Position numbers and translations under genes: made by a program. A DNA stretch of 60,393 nucleotides, from NCBI RefSeq assembly GCF_016744625.1, contig NZ_JADGDZ010000007.1, positions 1-60,393 on the forward strand. Direction: 5' to 3'. This document shows, one piece after another, positions 1 through 8,000 of the stretch; position 1 is the first letter of the stretch; every line of letters starts with the position of its first letter. Source of the DNA: Winogradskyella sp. (lineage in GTDB: Bacteria; Bacteroidota; Bacteroidia; Flavobacteriales; Flavobacteriaceae). Below the pieces are notes generated by a model. That model saw only the letters and a list, made by a program, of their open reading frames with translations, was not told where the DNA came from and searched no databases.

Positions 1-1258
1 CTTTTTGTTTGCGTTCTTCGAGTAGTTTAATTTCATTTTGTTTGATGATGAGTTCTTGCTCCTTCTTTTCGGTTTGGTATTGCACTTCTAGCTCGTTCAT
101 ACGTTTAATATTTTCTTCACTTAATATTTCATCATGAAGTTTGTGATAATCTGTATGATATTCATATGCTTTTTTGTAACGACCTAATCCTGCATACGAT
201 TTAGACATCTCAAGAAGATCACCAATCTTCTTTTTACGAGTGCCAGTTTCTTCAGCGATTTGCAAAGCATCTTTCATATGTCTAAGTGCTTTTCTGTATT
301 CACCCTTTAAATTATAAAGTTCTCCCAAATGACGGTGATTTAAGCCAATCAGTGAGGTTTCACCATACTGCTTGCTAATTTCCAAAGCTTTATTATAGTA
401 GTCTTCTGCTAGTAGCAAACTATCTTGTTGGGCATAAATCCAACCTATATTATCATAAGCACCAGCTAAATCATTATTGTAATTTTTCTCTTTATAATAT
501 GGAACAGCCTCGAACAATAAAAACTTAGCTTCTTCATATTCTTTCTGACCTTTTAAGTTAAGAGCCAAATTCACATTAATGGCAGCCAAATCATCTTGTA
601 AATTCAATTTTTTAAAAACGACTTTGGCTTTGTTGTAATATTCATTAGAGATGTCATAATTACCAATATCGCCTTGTATGTTGCCAATATTCCAATGGCT
701 TGCTGCAATGCTTTCTTCCGTGTCTCCAATGTTCTCTTTTAGTTTTAAACTCTGCATATGTACTTCTAAACATTCCTTAAAGCGTCCCAAACTACTTAAT
801 GAATTCGCCTTATTATTCAGTGCATAAGACACTTGCTCCATATCATCGAGTTCTGTGTACATTTTTATAACATCGTCATAAATTTCTACCGATTTTTCAT
901 ATTGAGAAGTCATGTTATGATAAACACCTAAGTAGTTTGTTGTCCTGGCAATAAACTTTTTATTTTTTAGCCGTTTCGCTAAAGCTACAGTACTATCTAA
1001 ATAGGGTTTTGAAGCCAATGAATCTACATACAGATATTCTGCCCAAAGCATTGCATAAGTTATTATTTGTGTAGTATCGGTTTGTTTTGTAACAACTTGT
1101 AATAAACTGTCAACTCGTTTTTGATTTTGGCTATGTCCACCATAAAAACATAACATGAAAATTAAAATTAATGAGGAAAGCAATTTGTCCACCTTTGTGT
1201 GGACAACTGTAATTTTTATAGTAAAAGGGACATTAGTGGAAGCTTTTGCGATACTCAT
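1..1258 (-). CDS. TPR-repeat sensor/regulator, C-terminus cut off by the window edge
   Basis: The frame is open from an ATG at 1258 to base 2, about 419 residues, and runs off the window. After a hydrophobic export signal near residues 25-42 come about seven tetratricopeptide repeats, with typical pieces such as NIGNIQGDIGNYDISNEYY and HLGELYNLKGEYRKAL. The visible part ends in a charged coiled coil (ELEVQYQTEKKEQELIIKQN). In Bacteroidota this coil normally leads into a membrane helix and then a LuxR-type helix-turn-helix or a histidine kinase; that part is not visible, so regulator is an inference. A GTG at 1192 would give a more canonical signal peptide (VDKLLSSLILIFMLCFYGG), and it lies inside the palindrome at 1185-1206, so the start is uncertain. 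The gene diverges from the surface-protein cluster beginning at 1487 and may control it. Confidence 0.75.
   Translation of the reverse strand, partial: MSIAKASTNVPFTIKITVVHTKVDKLLSSLILIFMLCFYGGHSQNQKRVDSLLQVVTKQTDTTQIITYAMLWAEYLYVDSLASKPYLDSTVALAKRLKNKKFIARTTNYLGVYHNMTSQYEKSVEIYDDVIKMYTELDDMEQVSYALNNKANSLSSLGRFKECLEVHMQSLKLKENIGDTEESIAASHWNIGNIQGDIGNYDISNEYYNKAKVVFKKLNLQDDLAAINVNLALNLKGQKEYEEAKFLLFEAVPYYKEKNYNNDLAGAYDNIGWIYAQQDSLLLAEDYYNKALEISKQYGETSLIGLNHRHLGELYNLKGEYRKALRHMKDALQIAEETGTRKKKIGDLLEMSKSYAGLGRYKKAYEYHTDYHKLHDEILSEENIKRMNELEVQYQTEKKEQELIIKQNEIKLLEERKQK
1185..1206. promoter_or_regulatory. Inverted repeat of GTGGACA half-sites at the 5' end of the TPR gene
   Basis: The arms TTGTCCAC (1185-1192) and GTGGACAA (1199-1206) match perfectly around a 6-bp spacer. 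The same half-site GTGGACA recurs as direct repeats at 1406-1423 and 2229-2246, and a variant (GTAGACA, minus strand) lies at 1353-1359. Depending on the true start of the TPR gene, the site is coding, or spans the start codon and could allow autoregulation. The operator role is inferred from recurrence only. Confidence 0.4.
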
Positions 1259-1405
1259 AGTTTCTGGTTGTTAGGTTATCTAAGATAATGCTATTTATTA
1301 TTTAATTTTAAATCGCTGAAAATCAATTTCTTAAGTAGGTGTAAAACAATGTTGTCTACCTATAATAAATATCAATAAAAAATTAAAACGTCGCATCTTT
1401 TTATG

Positions 1406-1423
1406 GTGGACAAAAGGTGGACA
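1406..1423 (+). promoter_or_regulatory. Direct repeat of GTGGACA, 11-bp period, upstream of the beta-barrel gene
   Basis: Two exact GTGGACA copies start at 1406 and 1417, one helical turn apart, with AAAG between them. The site ends 63 bp before the ATG at 1487. A near-identical arrangement at 2229-2246 ends 67 bp before the ATG at 2314. The equal placement suggests a binding site for an activator that contacts one face of the helix at the promoter. The binding protein is unknown; the adjacent TPR regulator or a partner is a natural candidate. Confidence 0.5.
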
Positions 1424-1486
1424 TGCCACTATTTACGTAAAATCAGGCTTTATTTTCTCTAATATTGTTTCAACAAAACTGGTTTC

Positions 1487-2143
1487 ATGTCTAAAAATTA
1501 CATCATCCTAATAGTTGTACTTCTCATGAGTTTTTCATGTTTTAGCCAACAACTCTACTTTGAGTTAGGAACAACAATCTCGTCTTTTGATTATGAAAAT
1601 TCTCAAGGAAGACCACTTGATAATTTATTGTCTAAATCAAAATCATATTACGGAATGGGTTATAGGCAAAGTGTAAATCGAAGCAACACATTGTTTGTAT
1701 CACTTGGGGCATCCTACACCAATTATGGAGCAATAGGTAGTGAAGCTAGTATTGATAACTATTTTGAATGGGATGTAAGTTACTTAGGTATAAAAGCAGG
1801 ATTAGGAATAAAAATAATAGAACTAGGAGATCTTTCATTTTTAGGAAATGTTTCAATGGCTTCGGAGTTTTTAATACGAGGAAATCAAACCATAAATAAT
1901 GATGTCTTTGACCTAGTTGGTGAAGAAGAATTTAATAATTACATTTTTTTCTTCAGAGGTGGAATAGAGATGCAATACCCATTGTCTAGGAATACAGCAA
2001 TTTTTGCTGGCTATACTTATGGGAAATCAGTATTACTTAGTACTCCTGATGTAGGAGAAACATTAAAATTGAATGCACATCAATTTGGTTTAGGTTTTAT
2101 AATAAATCTGCCAAGGTGTAACTGTGATTATTACAGATTTTAG
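1487..2143 (+). CDS. Outer-membrane beta-barrel-like protein
   Basis: This 218-residue protein starts with a clear signal peptide (cleavage probably after FSCFS, before QQ). The rest alternates short amphipathic strands with glycine turns, for example FVSLGASYTNYG, SYLGIKAGLGIKI and HQFGLGFIINL, and it ends in an aromatic residue (DYYRF). That fits the small outer-membrane beta-barrel families of Bacteroidota, though the exact family cannot be fixed by eye. It is the first gene of the surface-protein cluster, 152 bp ahead of the next gene, and has its own GTGGACA direct repeat upstream. It may be a surface protein or an accessory barrel for the T9SS cargo encoded downstream; this is inferred from position only. 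Confidence 0.6.
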   Translation: MSKNYIILIVVLLMSFSCFSQQLYFELGTTISSFDYENSQGRPLDNLLSKSKSYYGMGYRQSVNRSNTLFVSLGASYTNYGAIGSEASIDNYFEWDVSYLGIKAGLGIKIIELGDLSFLGNVSMASEFLIRGNQTINNDVFDLVGEEEFNNYIFFFRGGIEMQYPLSRNTAIFAGYTYGKSVLLSTPDVGETLKLNAHQFGLGFIINLPRCNCDYYRF

Positions 2144-2148
2144 GTTTT

Positions 2149-2226
2149 ATACCAGTTATTATTTGAAATTAAAATAGAAAGGAAAAAGCGCATTTTATTA
2201 CGGTAATTTCAATTGGTAAATGGTAT
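2149..2226. repeat. Interrupted inverted repeat between the barrel gene and the T9SS gene
   Basis: The left arm has ATACCA (2149-2154) and TTGAAATT (2163-2170) separated by 8 bp. The right arm has AATTTCAA (2205-2212) and TGGTAT (2221-2226), also separated by 8 bp. The matched segments are perfect and the spacers symmetrical. It ends just before the operator-like site at 2229. It may be a dispersed palindromic element, a transcript hairpin ending the 1487 gene, or both. Confidence 0.5.
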
Positions 2227-2228
2227 TA

Positions 2229-2246
2229 GTAGACAAAAGGTGGACA
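2229..2246 (+). promoter_or_regulatory. Second direct repeat of the GTGGACA type
   Basis: GTAGACA at 2229-2235 and GTGGACA at 2240-2246 are spaced 11 bp apart with AAAG between them, as in the site at 1406-1423. Counting outward, the block GACAAAAGGTGGACAT is identical in both sites. It lies 67 bp before the ATG at 2314. The identical spacer and placement argue for a shared regulator of the two transcription units. Confidence 0.5.
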
Positions 2247-2313
2247 TTAAACTAATCTCTATTATTAATAAAGATTTAATTATAAATTTCGAATAATGAA
2301 TGATTTAAATAAG

Positions 2314-2844
2314 ATGAATAAACGAAAGAATTATATAAAGACATTTCTATTTACGCTAGTACTGTTTTGTTTTGTGCAAGAATTTCAGGCACAAGAAAAT
2401 TCAGGGTATCGTATTGTTAGATCTAATTTAGGGAGCAGTGGCTCATCTCAATCTGTATTGACTTCAAATGGAACTTATAAGATCAGTCAAAGCATTGGCC
2501 AGTCTAGTGTTATTGGTACGTATTCTAATAGTGGTTATGTTTTAAGACAAGGCTATCAACAACCTTCAACTAACATAAATTTCATTACAGAGTTTAATTA
2601 TAATCTAAATGCAAAAGTACACCCAAACCCTTTTAAGCATTCAGTAATCATTACGTTTAGTAGTGTGATGCGAAAAGATATTTCTGTATTAATGTATGAT
2701 GTTAATACAAAGGTAATTCATGCTCAAGAGTTTTTACCAGCACAACAAGTTGAATTGAGAATAAAAGATATCTCTAGCGGAACTTACTTTTTAAAAGTGC
2801 TGTCAGGTAAAAAACACTTTAATACAAAATTGATTAAGATTTAA
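2314..2844 (+). CDS. Small T9SS type A sorting-domain protein
   Basis: From the ATG at 2314 the protein has 176 residues; an in-frame ATG at 2296 would add six. The later start gives a standard signal peptide (MNKRKNYIKTFLF then a hydrophobic core ending FQAQ). A short glycine/serine-rich region holds SGSSQSVLTSNGTYKISQSIGQSS, split here as SGSSQSVLTSNG and TYKISQSIGQSS. The last 75 or so residues form a T9SS type A sorting domain: VHPNPFKHSVIITF near its start, SSGTYFLKVLSG and a final TKLIKI. It should be exported by Sec, then moved across the outer membrane by T9SS with the tail removed. Almost half the mature protein is the sorting domain, so its own function is unknown. The next gene follows after 31 bp, suggesting an operon. 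Confidence 0.75.
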   Translation: MNKRKNYIKTFLFTLVLFCFVQEFQAQENSGYRIVRSNLGSSGSSQSVLTSNGTYKISQSIGQSSVIGTYSNSGYVLRQGYQQPSTNINFITEFNYNLNAKVHPNPFKHSVIITFSSVMRKDISVLMYDVNTKVIHAQEFLPAQQVELRIKDISSGTYFLKVLSGKKHFNTKLIKI

Positions 2845-2875
2845 AAAAGAACGAATAATTATAAAAACACCAACT

Positions 2876-5056
2876 ATGAAAAAAGTGATAACCTTAGTAT
2901 TCTTTGTTTGTTTTATGTTGCAAGTTTTTGCACAAACAGATGGTATTACATATCAAGCCGTAATTATTACTCCAGATGATTTGGAATTACCTGGAGTAGA
3001 TTCACCTGGAAATTATTTACCAAATACCACAATTGCTATTCGATTTACGATATACGATAGTAGTAATCAATTAGAATTTCAGGAAGTGCAGATTACTGAA
3101 ACAGATGATTTTGGTCGTATAAATCTTTTAATTGGAGATGGTGATCATGATTATTTTAAAGAAATGAATTGGGATGGTACACCTAAGGATTTAAAAGTAG
3201 AAATTGACTTTGAAGCAGGAAGTAGCTTTATTGAAATGAGCAGAGAAAGACTGACCTTTTTGCCTTATGCATATCATAGAAATATTACTGCTACAGGCAC
3301 ATTAACTGTAGATGATAGAACATTTCTAAATGGTGAATTGCAAGTTGAAGGACCAACCAACTTAAACAGCACTTTAGATGTAAACAATGGCAATCCGACA
3401 AACCTTACAGGAACTTTAAACGTTGATGAAGAAACAAATTTAAATGCTGCATTTAATGTAAACAACGGAAGTCCGTCGCTTCTATCAGGTAACTTAACAG
3501 TTAATGGTAATAGTGCGTTAAATGGAACTCTAGATGTGATAGGTTTAACAACATTAGGTGATTTGACAGTGAATGGGCAGGCTAGTTTTGGAGATTTAAC
3601 AGCAGAAGCACTTGTAGTTAACCAAAGTACAAACCTAAACGGAACTACAGTTATTGATGGATTAGGCAACCAAGTAAAAATAATGTCCAATTTACCAGAT
3701 GTAGATTCAGGTAATGCACTAAAAGGGAATCATCCACTTTTAATTGAAGGAGGTAACAATGGTTTGGCTATAGAAGTTAATGGTAATAGAAGTAATAGTA
3801 CAAATTTTATAACCTTTTATGATGAAATGCGAGCGGCACCTTGGGGAAGAATAGAAGGAGAAAACCCTAATGAGTTTCAATTTAATGCTGATTGGGAGTT
3901 TGATCAAAGCTCATTAGATTATGACATTTTTGATGCTTGGATAGATTATGGTTCTGCACTAGCAGATGAAATTATTGCTGCTGCTCAGGTTATAAAAGCG
4001 GCTTCAGATTACAGGCCATGTGCTGGTTTTGGCGCTTGTATTGTAACTCCAGGTCCAGCAGATATCATTTTTTCTGCATTAGAAATGCTTTCTTCAGCAG
4101 CTCAGGCAATTGCAGCTGCATTTGCCATAGATCGTGCAAATGATAATAAAGATTTGTATAACTCTAATAAAGAATCACTTCAAGGAGTTACTTATGCGTC
4201 TGGAGCTGGTGATTATGCCGAATACTTATTGAGAAATGATGTGAACGAGCGTATGACTTATGGAGATATTATTGGAGTTAGAGGTGGAAAAATATCTAAG
4301 AATACTTTAAATGCTGAGAGAGTGATGGTTATTTCTTATAAACCAATTGTTTTGGGTAATATGCCAAAAAGCAAAGAACAAGATTATGAAAAAGTGGCTT
4401 TTATGGGACAAGTACCAGTTAAAGTTTTTGGCAAAGTGAAAGTTGGAGACTATATCATTCCTAGTGGTAAAAATGATGGTATTGGTATAGCTATATCTCC
4501 TTCAGAAATTAATACATCTAATGTGAAACAAATTGTAGGAATCGCATGGGAAAACTTTGAAGGCCTAGCTAGTTTTAATATGATAAATGTAGCTGTTGGT
4601 TTAAATAAAAATGATAACAATCCAATATTAGTACAGTTAGAAGACAAAGTAAAACAACAAGATATAGAAATTAATAGCTTAAAAAATGAGATAACTAAGA
4701 TATACGAAATGCTCTCTGCTAATATAACTACGGCTCAGGTTACACAATTAAATAGTACATCTCACGAAGACGAAAATTCAAATACAATTGCGTACGATGA
4801 CAGAAAGTTTGAAATTCTAGATACTCCAAGAGGAGAGATCATTTATTTTGAAATTACTAGAGAAGATATTGAAAAGGCATTAATAATGGCTCAGGAGCAG
4901 ATGTATGCCCAAGGCATTGATATAGAAAATCATGTTTTTTGGAAAAAAATGAAGACTGATCCAAAGTTTAAGAATCAAATAATGGAAAGGGTTATAACTA
5001 AATTAGATAAGCAATTGCATTACCATAAAGACATCAGCTTAAAATCTAAAAATTAA
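2876..5056 (+). CDS. Secreted tail-fibre-like protein with a DYAEY (peptidase G2-like) domain
   Basis: This 726-residue protein has a signal peptide (MKKVITLVFFVCFMLQVFAQ). Residues about 20-135 form a common Bacteroidota N-terminal domain (ITYQAVI near its start, LPYAYH at its end) that often precedes phage-tail-like repeats. Residues about 140-265 are short repeats of the type LNGTLDVNNG / LTGTLNV, probably a trimeric beta-structure. At 445-451 is GDYAEYL, followed by GDIIGVRGGKISKNT and V-P-V-K-V-F-G-K-V-K-VGDYI; this resembles the peptidase G2 / intramolecular-chaperone domain of tail fibres, where DYAE is the hallmark. A coiled coil follows at about 588-614. No T9SS tail is present, unlike its neighbours. 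Spacing of 31 bp on both sides supports cotranscription. The assignment to peptidase G2 is by motif and needs a profile search. Confidence 0.6.
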   Translation: MKKVITLVFFVCFMLQVFAQTDGITYQAVIITPDDLELPGVDSPGNYLPNTTIAIRFTIYDSSNQLEFQEVQITETDDFGRINLLIGDGDHDYFKEMNWDGTPKDLKVEIDFEAGSSFIEMSRERLTFLPYAYHRNITATGTLTVDDRTFLNGELQVEGPTNLNSTLDVNNGNPTNLTGTLNVDEETNLNAAFNVNNGSPSLLSGNLTVNGNSALNGTLDVIGLTTLGDLTVNGQASFGDLTAEALVVNQSTNLNGTTVIDGLGNQVKIMSNLPDVDSGNALKGNHPLLIEGGNNGLAIEVNGNRSNSTNFITFYDEMRAAPWGRIEGENPNEFQFNADWEFDQSSLDYDIFDAWIDYGSALADEIIAAAQVIKAASDYRPCAGFGACIVTPGPADIIFSALEMLSSAAQAIAAAFAIDRANDNKDLYNSNKESLQGVTYASGAGDYAEYLLRNDVNERMTYGDIIGVRGGKISKNTLNAERVMVISYKPIVLGNMPKSKEQDYEKVAFMGQVPVKVFGKVKVGDYIIPSGKNDGIGIAISPSEINTSNVKQIVGIAWENFEGLASFNMINVAVGLNKNDNNPILVQLEDKVKQQDIEINSLKNEITKIYEMLSANITTAQVTQLNSTSHEDENSNTIAYDDRKFEILDTPRGEIIYFEITREDIEKALIMAQEQMYAQGIDIENHVFWKKMKTDPKFKNQIMERVITKLDKQLHYHKDISLKSKN

Positions 5057-5087
5057 ACCCATCTAAAGTTTTATAACTATCAGTATT

Positions 5088-8000
5088 ATGAAAAAAAATG
5101 TGCTAATTTCTTTTTTAGTCATGTTATTTGCTGTGTTCTTTTTAGATGCGCAAACGACTTCTATTCCAGATGCAATTTTTGAAGATTATCTTGAAACTCA
5201 CGCTGAAGACGGAGCGCTAGTTGCTATTGGTGACGCAACCAGTATGGGAGATGGTATTGCCAATAATGGTTTGGTTTTAACCAATAGAATTAATACAGTA
5301 ATATCACTTAATGTTGATGGTTTAGGAATTTCAAACCTCTCAGGAATTGCTGATTTTCTAGCTTTAGAAACCTTAATTTGTAGTAATAATAGCTTATCAA
5401 ACATAGATGTTTCAAGTAATACGAGTCTAATTTCATTATTGTGCGGTTCTAATTTTTTAAATGCGCTATCAATTAATAGTAACATAAACTTAGAGACATT
5501 AAACTGTTCAGATAATCAAATTCAAAGTTTAGATGTTTCAAATAATTCAGTTTTAATGAGCCTAACAGCTTCAGGTAATCAGCTTGCTGCAATTGATGTT
5601 TCTAACAACACAGATCTTTTTATACTAAGTATTTCAAGTAATAGAATTGCTGGTGAGTTGGTAGTGAGCAACAATTCGAATTTGGAAAGTTTATTTTGTT
5701 CTTCAAATCAGATTAATACCTTAAACTTATTAGCCAATACAGTTTTGAAAAATCTAGATGCGTCTAACAATGCATTAACTACTTTAGATTTAAGTACCAT
5801 AAATACAATAGTATGTCCAGATCCACAAACAGATCCATTAACGGTATGTCAAGGTGCTGCTAATATTAATGTGTCTAGAAATCTGTTAATCTCTTTAGTT
5901 GTAGCTAATGGCTACAATGATTTACTTACTACAATAAACTCAACTGAAAACCCTGATTTATTCTGTATTCAAATTGATAGTGGTTTTACACCATCTGGTT
6001 GGATAAAAGATGATTGGACCTATTATAGCGAAAACATTTGTGAAGATATTTATACATACGTTCCAGACGATAATTTTGAACAGGCCTTAATTGATTTAAG
6101 TTTAGATGACACTTTAGATAATTTAGTGTTAACCGCAAATATAAATGCGATTACAGATTTGAATATCTCTAATGCGTCCATATCGAGTTTAATCGGAATT
6201 GAAGATTTCTTAGCCTTAGAAATTTTAGATTGTAGTACAAATACCCTTGAAATTATAGACCTTTCAAATAATACAGAATTACAACAATTAGATGTCACTA
6301 ATAATGATTTGTTGACTTTAGATTTAAGTGTAAACGCGGATTTAACAACTTTATATTGCGCGAGTAACTCAATTAGTACGATAGATTTAAGTAATAATAC
6401 GGCATTAACAACACTCAATTGCTCTAACAATGCATTGACAACTTTAAACGTGAGTGATAATGTATTATTAAGTGATTTAGATTGCTCATTTAATCAAATT
6501 GAAAGTTTAAATCTTACTACCAATACTGCATTAGTAAGTTTGTTGTGCAACGATAACAACTTGTTTTCGTTAAACCTTAACAATGGAACTAATACTTTAA
6601 TTACCACGTTTAGTGTCATAAATAACGTAAGTTTATTCTGTATTCAAGTGGATGATGCTGCCTTTTCGGATGCAGCTGCTGGTTGGCAAAAAGATGCTTC
6701 AGCTACCTATAATTTAGCATGTGGTACTTATGTTCCAGATGATAATTTTGAGCAAGCTTTAATCGATCAAGGCATTGATACGGACAACACACTAAATAAT
6801 TTTGTTGCGACTATAGATATAGCTATGCTACAGACATTAAATGTATCTGGACTTGCCATTTCAGACTTAACAGGAATCCAAGACTTTGTAGCTTTACAGG
6901 ATTTGAATTGTTCAGACAATGATTTGTCAGTTTTAAATTTAGAGGCTAATACAGATTTAATAAATTTAGAGTGTTCAGACAATCAAATTGAAGATTTAGA
7001 CCTTACAGCAAATACGGATTTAACGTCTGTACTTTGTAATATGAATGCCTTATTAACTCTCAATATTGAAAATGGAAACAATAATTTGTTAACCGTTTTT
7101 ATTACCACTAACAATTCAACGCTTTTCTGTATCAATGTAGATGATGCTATTGTCGGAACTATTCCTGGTGCTTGGCAAAAAGATGCTTTCACAGCCTATA
7201 ATGGAGATTGTGCGAATGATCGATTTACAGCAATACCTGATACTTTTTTTGAACAAGTTTTAATTGACTTAGACTATGATGATGTTATAAACGGTCAAGT
7301 ACTAACATCGAATATCGAACATATTCTTAGTTTAGAAGTTAGTGATGAAAGTATTTCAGATCTAACTGGGATTCAAGATTTTAAGTCGCTTATAGAATTA
7401 GATTGTAGTGGCAACTTTTTAGATGCATTAGATGTTAGTGAACTAGTCTATTTAGAGCGTTTAAACTGTAGTTCTAATTATTTGCTCACAAATGATATTA
7501 ACGATGCTAATGGTTTGCTTAATACTACAGGAACAGTAAGTTTAAGAGAACTGTATTGTGCTGGTAATAATTTAAATAATCTAGATGCATCTCAAAACAC
7601 CAATCTAGAAGTATTGGATTGTGCCGACAATAATTTATCAGTTCTAAATATAAACACCAATACATTTTTGAGAATTCTAAATTGTTCTAATAATGATTTA
7701 ACGAATTTAGATATAAGTGGTAATACGAGTTTAGAAGATGTAAATTGTGATAGTAATGAACTTAATGATTTAACTACTACAGGAGTAAATAATACAACAT
7801 TAACGCGTTTAAGCTGTGCTAATAATAACCTAGCGAGTTTGTTGGTTAATAATTATCAAGGATTAATCACATTGAGCTGTGGATCCAATGAATTAACCCA
7901 ATTAAATGTTACAAACAATACAGCTTTAAGTTTCCTATCGATTTCTCTTAATCAGATTTCAGATATTAATCTATTAAATAATTCAGATTTAGTTGAAGTT

